64,000 nt of DNA from Photobacterium profundum (GCF_003026285.1 NZ_PYOD01000002.1:434001-498000), one strand, 5' to 3'; positions 52,615-62,053 are shown, counted from the first letter of the stretch. The notes: generated from the sequence alone by a model not told the origin. Translations and numbers: made by a program.

Positions 52615-53451
52615 TTAAAGCTGTTTAATCAAAATAAGGTCGTAGAAACAGATTCTTCCGATCAGCTCTGAAACCAAAAGGCAGGAAAAAATACCCAAAC
52701 CCACAAATCTGTTACTTGATGGACGACGCATCATAATTGCAGGTACTAATGCAATAGTTAGAAGTGTTACTTTTGCAGTCATCAGAAGTTCCGATGATGG
52801 TGAAAGTGTTGCGCCCATGGTGTGGAGTGTGCTTGTAAGCCATAGTGTGTAGTTGGTATTTGTGACTATTGTAATAATTAGTGCGGATAAGCATGCGAAT
52901 CGGATCGCTTGAGATATGAAGTTATCGTGTTTATCTTTGTTTACTAAGTTCATTAGAAGAAACGTTAGCCCACAACCGAGATTAAGTGCAGTTATGTAAA
53001 AGTTAACTCGTGTCCAGCTTGAGTCCCATAGTGTGACGGTTGGTAATTTGTATACTGAGCTTATTAACCAAATCATACCAATACTTGCAATGCTTGCAGT
53101 TATAAATGAAACCAAGGTAATTGTGTAATTGGTGCGCTTCCATAGAATCCACGTGGCCAAAACGCCGAGCCCACCAAAGATTGAAACAGAGAAGATTTCA
53201 AGGCTGAGTGCTGATGAGTGTTTAAGACCATTAATTATATTTAGCGCACGTGTTGGCGTCCCCATATGACTAAGTGCTGCTAAACCACCAATGGCGAGTA
53301 TTGGCCATAAAGCAAGTAGTGGCTTCATATATATATCTGTAATTTCATTTGTCTTTACTGGTCGACATAGCATGAATAACGTAAATAAAATAAAGAAGCC
53401 AGCGACGCCTTGTGTGATAACGGTGAAGAAAACAAGCGGTAATTCGTGCAT
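52615..53451 (-). CDS. dmsC: DmsC-family membrane anchor
   Basis: 278 residues, eight membrane helices; begins MHELPLVFFTVITQGVAGFF as DmsC proteins do and keeps HMGTPTRALN and LISELIGR-like VSELIGRICFYD. Oxidises menaquinol and passes electrons to DmsB. Gene order here is B-C-A, unlike dmsABC of E. coli. Confidence 0.92.
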   Translation of the reverse strand: MHELPLVFFTVITQGVAGFFILFTLFMLCRPVKTNEITDIYMKPLLALWPILAIGGLAALSHMGTPTRALNIINGLKHSSALSLEIFSVSIFGGLGVLATWILWKRTNYTITLVSFITASIASIGMIWLISSVYKLPTVTLWDSSWTRVNFYITALNLGCGLTFLLMNLVNKDKHDNFISQAIRFACLSALIITIVTNTNYTLWLTSTLHTMGATLSPSSELLMTAKVTLLTIALVPAIMMRRPSSNRFVGLGIFSCLLVSELIGRICFYDLILIKQL

Positions 53452-53452
53452 A

Positions 53453-54085
53453 TTATACCTCCTTAATGTTAATGACTTGTCCAGTCGTATCGCCAGATGG
53501 TTTTGCGTTTTTGTTTAGCTTTATTACAAGCGATGGCGAAGTTAGAGAGGATTTTGGTAAAGGTGCTATTTCAGCAATATTTCCGTGTGTTTTACGTAAT
53601 TCTTCAATTGAGCCAAATTCAATAGCACGTAGTGGACATGATGCTACACAGGTTGGTGGCTTGCCTTGTTCAAGTAAGTCAAAACAACCGTCACATTTTG
53701 TCATATGACCTTTTTCTTTATTGAATTGAGGGGCACCATATGGGCAGGCCATCTCACAGTAGCGACAGCCAACACAAACATCTTCGTTAACTACAACAAG
53801 CCCATCTTTTTTACGTTTATGCATTGCGCCGCTTGGGCATGCTTTCGTACAGGCAGGGTCTGCACAGTGGTTACAACTAATTGAAACGTAGTAACCAAAT
53901 ACATTTTGTGTCCATGTGCCGTTTGTATCCTTGGCCCATTCTCCGCCAACATATTCGTAGACGCGACGAAAGCTAGAACCAGCAGGTAATTCATTTTTAT
54001 CTTTACATGAAACTTGGCAGGTCTTGCACCCTGTACAACGGCTGGTATCTATAAAAAAACCGTATTGAGTATCAGGTACTACCAT
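53453..54085 (-). CDS. dmsB: DmsB-family four-cluster ferredoxin subunit
   Basis: 210 residues, strikingly close to E. coli DmsB: QYGFFIDTSRCTGCKTCQ, SISCNHCADPACTKACPSGA, CVGCRYCEMACPYGAPQFN, CVASCPLRAIEFG. Sixteen cysteines for four 4Fe-4S clusters. Relays electrons from DmsC to DmsA. First gene of the dmsBCA-torD-sensor-regulator series; one base separates it from dmsC. Confidence 0.95.
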   Translation of the reverse strand: MVVPDTQYGFFIDTSRCTGCKTCQVSCKDKNELPAGSSFRRVYEYVGGEWAKDTNGTWTQNVFGYYVSISCNHCADPACTKACPSGAMHKRKKDGLVVVNEDVCVGCRYCEMACPYGAPQFNKEKGHMTKCDGCFDLLEQGKPPTCVASCPLRAIEFGSIEELRKTHGNIAEIAPLPKSSLTSPSLVIKLNKNAKPSGDTTGQVINIKEV

Positions 54086-54148
54086 GGGGAGCCTATTTAA
54101 TTGTCAAATAATGGCTACATGAATAACCTAGAAATATGACGATGTGTT

Positions 54149-54166
54149 ATTGTGGCAAGCCACAAT
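54149..54166. promoter_or_regulatory. 18-bp palindrome upstream of dmsB
   Basis: ATTGTGGC-AA-GCCACAAT, perfect arms, 64 bp upstream of the dmsB start. Good candidate for the operator bound by the TtrR-like response regulator. Confidence 0.55.
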
Positions 54167-54614
54167 ACCTCCTTAGTTGTGATGGTAGTCACGGTTTACC
54201 GCCTCGGTTTTAACATGATTTATACGCGGTAATAATTAAATTGAATAAAGCATTAACCAGTACGTTAAATTCTTGCGCTGCTAATAATTTGTAGTCTTAT
54301 GTGTTATATCAAATCCATTAATTATCCATTGTAAATATAAGTTCGATAATCTGAGTTTTTAAACAGCACTTCTACTAATTAATGCAGTTTTACCCTTTCA
54401 CACTGACATAGACGTCATTGAGCAGTCATGATGCGTTTGTCCGAATGAATTTATCATCATATTTATTCGTTATCTAAGAGCTTCAACAAATTCCCGCAAT
54501 ATTCCATTTCATTTAAATTATCGCCCTTTCACATGAGTTCTCATTATCAGAAGGCGATCACAAATCCATCATCTTTTGATTCCGAGTGTAGCTTTTGATA
54601 CTTATTAAGCTCCA
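54167..54614. other. gap upstream of the dms operon
   Basis: AT-rich, no open frame or RNA gene recognised. Probably regulatory sequence plus the lost 5' part of the AraC pseudogene. Confidence 0.35.
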
Positions 54615-55294
54615 TTGGGGGAGTTAATTTCTCAGGCTTTTGGTGAAGATAGTCATGAAAATTTGATAGAGAGAAAAATGACAAGGTTAAGAATTAATGG
54701 TGCAAGAGCTATTGGTAATAATATTTGTCTTACCCCTTTCATTGGTTGGAATAGTTGGTACTGCCAAAGAGAACGTTTGTCGTCGCTAAAATATCTTCGG
54801 GGCTGTCGATTGATACAATCAGCCAATGGCAGCATGAGATTAACAATGGTTTACCCGCTTTATCTAACATATCAAAAGAAGAGATCAGGCTTTTTCTAAT
54901 GCGAATAGCGGTAAAAGAACTTAACGATAAAGTTGGAATTAAGAATGTTGACCACTCAGCTAATAATATTATGTCTGAAGTACTCTTGTACATATCAAGA
55001 AACTTTAGGTCAAACATTAAGACCAGAGATATAGCCGAGCATCTGGGGCTTAGCCCTAACTATGTCACAAATATTTTTACTAAGAACTTAGGCATAACAA
55101 TACGCCAATACATACTTAACTTAAGAGTGTCATATGCAAAAACCTTATTAATTGATACTAGCCTAAACATAACTGAAATTATTTATTTATCAGGGTTCTT
55201 CTCAAAAAATAGTTTCTATCTCGATTTTAATCACATAGCGGGTTGTTCACCAAAAGACTATAGCAAAAGTGGATTTGTCGTAAAGTTATACTGA
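54615..55294 (+). pseudogene. AraC-family regulator pseudogene
   Basis: The C-terminal half is intact: DIAEHLGLSPNYVTNIFTKN and ITEIIYLSGFFSKNSFYLDF form the double HTH. Upstream the reading continues in another frame (CLTPFIGWNSWYC), with a stop just before 54755 in the HTH frame, so a frameshift near 54760-54780 and loss of the N-terminal cupin inactivate it. MelR-like domain spacing. Confidence 0.75.
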
Positions 55295-55312
55295 AGTATA
55301 AACTGTTGTGCG

Positions 55313-55334
55313 AAGGCAACTCGAAGGTTGCCTT
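55313..55334 (+). terminator. terminator after the AraC pseudogene
   Basis: AAGGCAAC-TCGAAG-GTTGCCTT, followed by GCTTGTCTGTTTTTTGG. Confidence 0.7.
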
Positions 55335-55412
55335 GCTTGTCTGTTTTTTGGCCTATTATGGCCTCTTTATCTTAGTGCTTTCCTTGTGATTTTTTTCTTA
55401 TTTTATTTAGCG

Positions 55413-56876
55413 TTACACTTCACTTGCAACTTGCGGATTGGCTCTTTTCTTTATGATAAAAGTAATAATCGCGAGCAGAGCGATAATGCCGACTAAGAAT
55501 GGCAGTATCTGCATGATCTGTCCGCTTCGACTAAAGGTGATTGTTAGCATGATCAACCAGCCACTCAGCATAGGGATAACGGTTCGGCGAACGATATCAA
55601 AAGGTGATAGTCCCGACAGACCTGCGATCGCAATGATGACTCCTGCAATTGGCGAAATAGTCCGCCCCATACCTGCTGACAACTGAATAGGCAGGATCAT
55701 ATCGGCGACATTGGTACCTATTTTTTCAGCTATTTGCGGCAACATTGGCGCGAAGGAGAAGAAAGCAGCATTACCTGAACCCATAAGAGCTGAGATTGAG
55801 AAGGTCAGTACAGCCATAAACAGAACAATCACACTGGCCGTGAAGCCGGCACTGCTGGCTAGGTTTAACAGCGCCTCGATAGCTCCGATTGATTTCAGAC
55901 CCATAGCAAAAGTCTGGCCTGCAATGATCAGGGTAACCACAGTGGCGAACACCTTACCCATATCATTGAAGATCACCTGCAACTTTACAAATACTGGCTT
56001 GGCTTGTTTATGGCGAATGTATTCACACACCAGACCTATAAAGATACTCAGTAAGATTGCGGTATCCATACCCACTCTAATCGTACCAACCCCCATTTTG
56101 CTGAAAGTCAGCATAAAAAACAGCGGCAACATCGGTAACAGCAAATAATAAAGAGGGGCGTCAGTGCCTGTCACGTCACTATCACTTTGCAATTGCGCAG
56201 GCTGTTCTTCCTGCTTCATTTTGCTATCAAAATAGCGCTGCACGAGAGCGTGAATGCCGGCAATAATAACAATTAGAATGCTGATCACAGGAAGCTGCTC
56301 GTTAACAAAAAAGTCTGTGATATCCATTCCGGCAGTTTGCGCTGCGAGGATGGAATTGCCCGACCCCGGGCCGAACTCAATTGCACAAGTGCTGGCAAGT
56401 ACCGCCGCAACGGCTGCTTTGCTGCAACCTAAGCGTATCAATACCGGATAGAGTGTTGCCATCAACAACAGTCCCAGTCCAGTTGCACTGGAAATAAACA
56501 GCGACAGTGTTTGACCTAAGATCAAGGCTAATGCCAGCATCAAATAGGGAGAGTTCAGTTTCATCAGTGGCTTTGCTGCTACCTTAACCATCACCTGGCT
56601 GGCACCGATGGCTGACATAAACATCGCAAAGCCGCCGATTAGCATGATCTTAAGGCCAAGCCCCCCAGCGCGGCTACTAAACGTGTTCCGAATATATTCG
56701 AAAATATCAAAACCAAGCCACCCTGTTGATTTATCGACAAAAGTGGCATCGTTAGTAAACACCGCGATGACCATCATGGCAATACCGGTTAAAAACAGTA
56801 CTGCCTGTGGGTTGTAGTTTTTTAAAATAAGTCGGCCCGCAAAAATGAGTCCGATCAATGCTATAAGTAAGCTCAT
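55413..56876 (-). CDS. DcuC-family C4-dicarboxylate/anaerobic carrier
   Basis: 487 residues, about 12 membrane helices. DcuC signature stretches are GFAMFMSAIGASQVMVKVAA, ATGLGLLLMATLYPVLIRLG and GMGRTISPIAGVIIAIAGLS. 10 bp downstream of the isoaspartyl dipeptidase gene, so it may export or import aspartate-related dicarboxylates or the dipeptide substrate or product. GSGNAAFFSF loop conserved. Confidence 0.88.
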   Translation of the reverse strand: MSLLIALIGLIFAGRLILKNYNPQAVLFLTGIAMMVIAVFTNDATFVDKSTGWLGFDIFEYIRNTFSSRAGGLGLKIMLIGGFAMFMSAIGASQVMVKVAAKPLMKLNSPYLMLALALILGQTLSLFISSATGLGLLLMATLYPVLIRLGCSKAAVAAVLASTCAIEFGPGSGNSILAAQTAGMDITDFFVNEQLPVISILIVIIAGIHALVQRYFDSKMKQEEQPAQLQSDSDVTGTDAPLYYLLLPMLPLFFMLTFSKMGVGTIRVGMDTAILLSIFIGLVCEYIRHKQAKPVFVKLQVIFNDMGKVFATVVTLIIAGQTFAMGLKSIGAIEALLNLASSAGFTASVIVLFMAVLTFSISALMGSGNAAFFSFAPMLPQIAEKIGTNVADMILPIQLSAGMGRTISPIAGVIIAIAGLSGLSPFDIVRRTVIPMLSGWLIMLTITFSRSGQIMQILPFLVGIIALLAIITFIIKKRANPQVASEV

Positions 56877-56886
56877 GATTATTCCT

Positions 56887-58023
56887 TTATTCGAAGTTAC
56901 CAGTGATCAGAAGGTTATTATCAGCCAGCATGGTTTTACCCTTAGCGATCACACTATGCAGAGTAAAGTCATCGTTAAATATACAAATATCAGCATCGTG
57001 ACCAGTCTGAATACGTCCTTTGTTAATGCCAAGCGAGTCAGCTACATTAGATGTCAGCATGGCAAAGGTCTGCTCTGGTGAAATACCTTGATCGATAAGT
57101 TTTGGTAACAGCAAAAGGTTATTGTCTACACCGGCAGCGGTCAGTCCGATTAGTTCACCCTGAGGGTTGAACTGAGGTAAACTGCCGTTACCATCGGAAC
57201 TAATGGTAATTTGTCTGGCCGTAATACCCGATTCTAACGCCAGTTTCACAGCATTCTCGGGCGGGGTGAAGCGGCTACCGCCGGAGGTAATATCAATACA
57301 ACCGCCACGTAAAGCAAACCCAATAGCTTCATCAAACAACCCTTCGGTTCGGGCGACATGGGTCGGTGAGAAATGATGGATCGGTAGTCCCATATCAAGC
57401 AATTCATTAATCTGAGCAAATGGCTGCGGCAGGCTACCCATATGAGTATGTAATACTCCCCGCTTTCCCGATAACAGGCTGGCGATACGGAGGTCGGATA
57501 CAATTCGTACCAGCTCTTGTGTGGTAGGAAACGAGCAGCGATGATCGGCTAGCGCGATTTTCACCCCGAGAATACGGGGAATGAAGGTAAGATCATCACG
57601 GATATTGCCAGTGATGGTTTTGGTCGGCACTTCATAAGATCCAGTGTGCATAAAGGCAGTAATGCCTTCTTCTGTTAGTGCTGCCGCTTTGGCATAAAGA
57701 TCTTTAGGTGAACGAGATATACCGTCGGTGCCTAAAACACCAACAACAGTAGTTGTTCCTGCCTTGATCAATTTTGACAGTGTGACCTGTGGAGTTCTAC
57801 TGGCAAACCCGGCTTCACCACCTCCTCCGGTAAGATGAATATGTTGATCTATCAGTCCCGGAGCGACCATCCTCCCCCCGCAATCGATGACAGTTACATC
57901 ACTCAGTCCTTTAACATTGAGTGATTGTTCAATTGCCACAATCTTGTCATTGGCAAGCAGAACATCGGTTCTGCCAATATGAACCGGGCAATAGAGGTCA
58001 GTATTTTTCAGTAGGGTAAACAT
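56887..58023 (-). CDS. iadA: isoaspartyl dipeptidase (beta-aspartyl-peptidase)
   Basis: 378 residues, amidohydrolase superfamily. Zinc ligands in LIDQHIHLTGGGGEAGF, the carbamylated-lysine region ILGVKIALADHRCS, GVLHTHMG, HHFSPTH and SSDGNGSLPQF. Hydrolyses beta-aspartyl dipeptides from damaged proteins or cyanophycin-like sources. Operon with the DcuC-type carrier, divergent from a LysR gene; E. coli iadA also neighbours a LysR regulator and membrane genes. Confidence 0.94.
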   Translation of the reverse strand: MFTLLKNTDLYCPVHIGRTDVLLANDKIVAIEQSLNVKGLSDVTVIDCGGRMVAPGLIDQHIHLTGGGGEAGFASRTPQVTLSKLIKAGTTTVVGVLGTDGISRSPKDLYAKAAALTEEGITAFMHTGSYEVPTKTITGNIRDDLTFIPRILGVKIALADHRCSFPTTQELVRIVSDLRIASLLSGKRGVLHTHMGSLPQPFAQINELLDMGLPIHHFSPTHVARTEGLFDEAIGFALRGGCIDITSGGSRFTPPENAVKLALESGITARQITISSDGNGSLPQFNPQGELIGLTAAGVDNNLLLLPKLIDQGISPEQTFAMLTSNVADSLGINKGRIQTGHDADICIFNDDFTLHSVIAKGKTMLADNNLLITGNFE

Positions 58024-58222
58024 AATTTCCTTTTAATCTCATTTTGGATAAATATCTCAAACCACTTGATAAAACGTGGCGATAAATTACCGTTTTAAAC
58101 GGCTTATATTTATTGTCAGGCAGCATACCCATACTTTGATTGTGAGTATTTTGTTTTCTATTGCTGATTTCGAATGATAGTATGCATTCAGATCATAAAG
58201 ACCAAGACACAAGGAGGATTGC

Positions 58223-59128
58223 TTGGAATTCAAGTGGTTAGATGATTTCATGAGTCTACGAGAACTAGGTAACTTCTCGGCAGCGGCACAAGCCAGATAT
58301 GTTACTCAGTCGGCTTTCAGCCGCCGTATTCAGGCTTTGGAGGTATGGGTTGGCGTAACATTATTTGATCGGACCTCCTACCCGATAGAGCTAACCGAGC
58401 ACGGGAAGAAGTTTGTCCCTTATGTGGAAAGCTTGCTAGAAATGGTTAAAGTGACAAAGGACGATTTTTCCCAGGCATCACTGAAAACAGATAAGTCCGT
58501 GCGTATTGTCTGCCTGCACTCCTTTGCGGTTAATTTACTACCTCGCCTGTTTAACCAAGCAGAACCATTATTCGAAGGACTTAATTTCGCAGTCAACCCT
58601 TCAGTGCAAGGAATAGATAATCACTTTCAGGCGCTGCTCGACAACTCAAACGATATACTTTTTGCTTACAATACCAAGGGAATGCGCCCATCATTTTTAA
58701 TCGAAAATAAACTCGATCGCTGTTTAGTCTGCAAAGAAAGTATTATTCCGGTTATTTCTCCACAGTTACTTAAACTGCACCCGGACGATCAGAACTATCC
58801 CTATCTCGCTTATTCTGAACATACTTTCTTGTTTAATGCTGTAGTACCATTAATCGAAAGGATCAAGCTTCCACTAGAACAGATTTTTGAAACAACACTT
58901 AGTGAATCACTAATTAAAATGGCCGTTAACGGAGCAGGCATTGCATGGGTACCAATGCATACAATTGAGTATGAGTTAGAGCAAGGTTTACTGATTCAAG
59001 CGTTTCCAGAGCAGCCCGAAACAGTAATTTCTCTTGACGTTGTCTGTTATCGTTCAAAAAAGCCGACACGTTCTGCTATTAATCAGTTTTGGCAGGGGCT
59101 CACTCAGATCGTAGCCCAACCAGACTGA
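58223..59128 (+). CDS. LysR-family regulator, YjiE/HypT-like position
   Basis: 301 residues, TTG start supported by AAGGAGG 5 nt upstream. HTH: WLDDFMSLRELGNFSAAAQA, VTQSAFSRRIQALEVWVGV. Effector domain from ~92. Divergent from iadA as yjiE is close to iadA in E. coli. Probably regulates the iadA-carrier operon; no hypochlorite-sensing claim can be made from sequence. Confidence 0.87.
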   Translation: MEFKWLDDFMSLRELGNFSAAAQARYVTQSAFSRRIQALEVWVGVTLFDRTSYPIELTEHGKKFVPYVESLLEMVKVTKDDFSQASLKTDKSVRIVCLHSFAVNLLPRLFNQAEPLFEGLNFAVNPSVQGIDNHFQALLDNSNDILFAYNTKGMRPSFLIENKLDRCLVCKESIIPVISPQLLKLHPDDQNYPYLAYSEHTFLFNAVVPLIERIKLPLEQIFETTLSESLIKMAVNGAGIAWVPMHTIEYELEQGLLIQAFPEQPETVISLDVVCYRSKKPTRSAINQFWQGLTQIVAQPD

Positions 59129-59154
59129 GTGTAGTTGTTACATCTCACCACTGC

Positions 59155-59253
59155 ATCTTTCGTTTCGCTCAGGTGAACCCAGTCTAGGCTTCTGCATCCC
59201 TATCGGATTGGTAAACTACAGACGTAAAAAAGCCGCTAACAATGTAGCGGCTT
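59155..59253. repeat. tRNA-Ser-flank repeat, copy at 59 kb
   Basis: TCGTTTCGCTCAGGTGAACC, TTCTGCATCCCTATCGGATT, CTACAGACGTAAAAAAGCCG; joined directly to the tRNA after the distal hairpin, lacking the proximal terminator and the tRNA remnant. Confidence 0.8.
59230..59253 (-). terminator. terminator of tRNA-Ser copy 3
   Basis: AAGCCGCTA-acaatg-TAGCGGCTT, T-run TTTTTTACG on the minus strand, 9 nt from the tRNA. Confidence 0.8.
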
Positions 59254-59262
59254 CTTTGAATG

Positions 59263-59353
59263 TGGCGGAGAGATAGGGATTTGAACCCTAGAAGGGCTAT
59301 AAACCCTTGCCGGTTTTCAAGACCGGTGCTTTCGACCACTCAGCCATCTCTCC
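59263..59353 (-). tRNA. tRNA-Ser (anticodon UGA), copy 3
   Basis: 91 nt with encoded CCA, appears identical to the other two copies. Confidence 0.97.
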
Positions 59354-59363
59354 AACGCGGTGA

Positions 59364-59392
59364 ATAATACGTATATCCACTAAGGCTGTAAA
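59364..59392 (-). promoter_or_regulatory. promoter of tRNA-Ser copy 3
   Basis: -35 TTTACA, 17-bp spacer, -10 TATTAT, discriminator CACCGCG. Confidence 0.75.
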
Positions 59393-59690
59393 TAGCGTTA
59401 CTGACCAACCGTTCAAGAATTCAGCAATCACAGCATACTTTTACTCTACACTAACAAGGAATTCGATTTCTTTTGGCTAATAACGTAAAAATCTTACATT
59501 TAACAACAATTTATTAAGACGCATACTAGCAATAACTATCACTTAGAGACGCGTATCTAAAGCTGTATATCTTGATTGAAGTTTTAGTCTCACTATTTCC
59601 TATCAATATAGTACGTTCATCTATTGTTCACTTTTGATCCTTTATGCTTCATATCATCAACTCACCTATTTTGACTCAATAAGTATAAAA

Positions 59691-60071
59691 ATGAAAAAAG
59701 CACTTTTACTGTCTAGCCTTCTTATTCTTTCTCCAATGACTTTCGCCAATACAACAGGCTTAAACGATCAAGGTTTCTTCGGGCCGAGTGAAACCTCCGT
59801 GAAAGTGGCAAAAGAAGGGACAGATGACCAGCCTGTTACCCTTACAGGCTATATCACAGCCTCTTTAGGTGACGAAATGTATACCTTCTCCGATGGTCAA
59901 GACAATATCTCGGTAGAAATCGACAACGACAAATGGCATGGCATTAAAGTAACCCCAGAAACAAAAGTAACCATTACAGGTGAAATCGATGAAGAGTGGT
60001 TCAACTCTCACATTAATGAATGGTTCAGTACAAAAATCGATGTTGAACGAATTCAATTAGCCATTCAATAA
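59691..60071 (+). CDS. BOF/YgiW-family periplasmic protein
   Basis: 126 residues from ATG 59691 (signal peptide MKKALLLSSLLILSPMTFA); an upstream in-frame start at 59634 would bury the signal. Oligonucleotide-binding-like BOF domain: VTLTGYITASLGDEMYTFSD, ISVEIDNDKWHGIKVTPETK, VTITGEIDEEW. YgiW/YdeI proteins are linked to stress tolerance. Single gene. Confidence 0.88.
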   Translation: MKKALLLSSLLILSPMTFANTTGLNDQGFFGPSETSVKVAKEGTDDQPVTLTGYITASLGDEMYTFSDGQDNISVEIDNDKWHGIKVTPETKVTITGEIDEEWFNSHINEWFSTKIDVERIQLAIQ

Positions 60072-60096
60072 TCTGTAGTACTGCTCAGCCACTTAA

Positions 60097-60990
60097 TCAG
60101 TCATAGCATTGCAGTTTAAGCCATTGGCTCAGTATTTTAATTTCTAGTTGCTTGGCTCGGGATTTTTTATACACAAAATACAGACTATCGCCTGTCGGTA
60201 ACTCATGCATTGGGATTCTAATCAAGTCCTGCAGCCGGTCTTGGTCTGTCATAAAGTAGTCATTAAGAAAGGCGATGCCTTGATGATATTTCGCCGCTTC
60301 AGCAGCTAAAATCATATGGCTAAAATGGCTTACTTTTACATTATCCGGTAGCTCAAACCCACCTAACTCGCACCACTGCCGCCAGTCTTTACATTCGGTT
60401 CCATCTTTAAATATTGAATGTACCGATAATAAAGGCTGCTCCCACAACGCTTCTGGTAACGACTTGCCTTGCATTTCATGCCACAGCTTATGGCTGCAAA
60501 AAGGATATAGCTGTTCTTTATAAAGAAACTCACTAACAAAATTCCTTGACGGAGGATAGGCAGTAACAAAGCAGTCAGCTACTTGATCGCTACATTCAGG
60601 CTCATCAGCCACCATATTCAACGTAAGATCAATTTCAGGGTGTAGTTGCCGTAAGTTATCTAATCGAGGCACCAGCCACTTTACCGCTAGCGTACTATAA
60701 ATCGCTAAACGGATTTTACCATCCTCGCCTTCTCGCAACTTCTGACTCGCGTGCGAAATACTGATCAGCGCAGAATTGACTTCCTCTTGATAACGCTCAC
60801 CAATAACGGTTAACGATAGCCTTCGCCCCTGACGAATAAAAAGGTCTTCACCTAGGTATTCTTCAAGTAATTTAACCTGATGACTAACCGCACTTTGGGT
60901 AACGTGTAATGCTTCAGCCGCTTTAGAAAAGCTATTAAATCGCGCAACAGATTCAAAGCATTGAACAGCACGTAACGGAGGTAATTTCAC
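60097..60990 (-). CDS. LysR-family regulator, GcvA-like, divergent from an EamA transporter
   Basis: 297 residues. HTH: LRAVQCFESVARFNSFSKAA, VTQSAVSHQVKLLEEYLGE. Effector domain from ~90. Divergent (175 bp) from the DMT transporter, which it likely regulates. Confidence 0.9.
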   Translation of the reverse strand: MKLPPLRAVQCFESVARFNSFSKAAEALHVTQSAVSHQVKLLEEYLGEDLFIRQGRRLSLTVIGERYQEEVNSALISISHASQKLREGEDGKIRLAIYSTLAVKWLVPRLDNLRQLHPEIDLTLNMVADEPECSDQVADCFVTAYPPSRNFVSEFLYKEQLYPFCSHKLWHEMQGKSLPEALWEQPLLSVHSIFKDGTECKDWRQWCELGGFELPDNVKVSHFSHMILAAEAAKYHQGIAFLNDYFMTDQDRLQDLIRIPMHELPTGDSLYFVYKKSRAKQLEIKILSQWLKLQCYD

Positions 60991-61165
60991 TATTAGCTCA
61001 ACTAATACTAAGTTAATTTATATCATTATACTTCATCCTTAGGATTCTCTATCCTCCAAAAATCACTTTCTGTGATCTATCGGCTAATCGTAAATTTCAA
61101 AACAATTTATTCGTTATTTCCGTTTCTACATTAATGCCTCATGCCCCGAAAAAAGGAGTCATATT

Positions 61166-62038
61166 ATGCCTAAAATATCTGTTGGTCTTGCCATGACGCT
61201 GCTTATTGTGGGGAATTTGGTAGCCGTTTTTTCTGATGCATTAATTAAAACACTGGATGCCGATACTGCTATTTTTCAGTTTGTCTTTTTTAGACAGCTG
61301 ACTGCAGTTTTGATTCTTGTTCCATTTTGTTTATCTACATCGAAAAAGAGCTTTATTGATGGGCTGAAATGGCACGCATTACGGGCTCACATTTGGCTTT
61401 TTGGTGCCATTTTTATGGTTATAGCCATTAATTCAATGCCACTCGCGACAGCAAATGCCATTTTCTATGCTGCACCGTTAATCATGTTACCGATGGCGAT
61501 GATGCTTTTTAGTGAAAAGCTCACTAAACATTCTGTTGCTGCAGGTATGCTCGGCTTTGCTGGCGTATTAGTCGTTATAAGGCCAACTGAACTTAATTGG
61601 GCAGCAATGGCAGCACTCGTTGTTGCGGTTACGTTAGCCGCTAATAATTTATTAATCCGAAAACTACCAACCCATCAAACCGTTGCTCAAACATTATTGT
61701 TAACAAACCTTGCGGGTATGCCAGCTTCATTAGGTTTAGCCGTATGGGAAGGACAACCTTGGGACTGGGCACCGTTGTTAACCGCTGCTGGCTCAAGTGC
61801 ATTTATTTTGATTTATGCGGCAACCTGCGTGATCGCCTACCGATCGGCTGAGAGTAACAAAATTGCCAGTGCGGAATATAGCGGCTTATTAGGTGCGGTT
61901 GGTGTGGGTTTATTGTGGTTTGATGAAGTACCTGATTTAGCAATGCTAATTGGAACAGCAATGATTATATTGCCTCTGGTATGGCTTGCCCGTATTGAGA
62001 AAAAGAAGCAAAAACAACTTTTACAGACTGAATTATAA
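61166..62038 (+). CDS. EamA/DMT-family transporter
   Basis: 290 residues, ten membrane helices in two EamA repeats (~5-140, ~150-280). AAAAAGGAG before the ATG. Exporter of amino acids or other metabolites by family; substrate unknown. Followed at 15 bp by a YgjV-like gene, presumably one operon under the divergent LysR gene. Confidence 0.9.
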   Translation: MPKISVGLAMTLLIVGNLVAVFSDALIKTLDADTAIFQFVFFRQLTAVLILVPFCLSTSKKSFIDGLKWHALRAHIWLFGAIFMVIAINSMPLATANAIFYAAPLIMLPMAMMLFSEKLTKHSVAAGMLGFAGVLVVIRPTELNWAAMAALVVAVTLAANNLLIRKLPTHQTVAQTLLLTNLAGMPASLGLAVWEGQPWDWAPLLTAAGSSAFILIYAATCVIAYRSAESNKIASAEYSGLLGAVGVGLLWFDEVPDLAMLIGTAMIILPLVWLARIEKKKQKQLLQTEL

Positions 62039-62053
62039 ATAAGGATTATCTTC

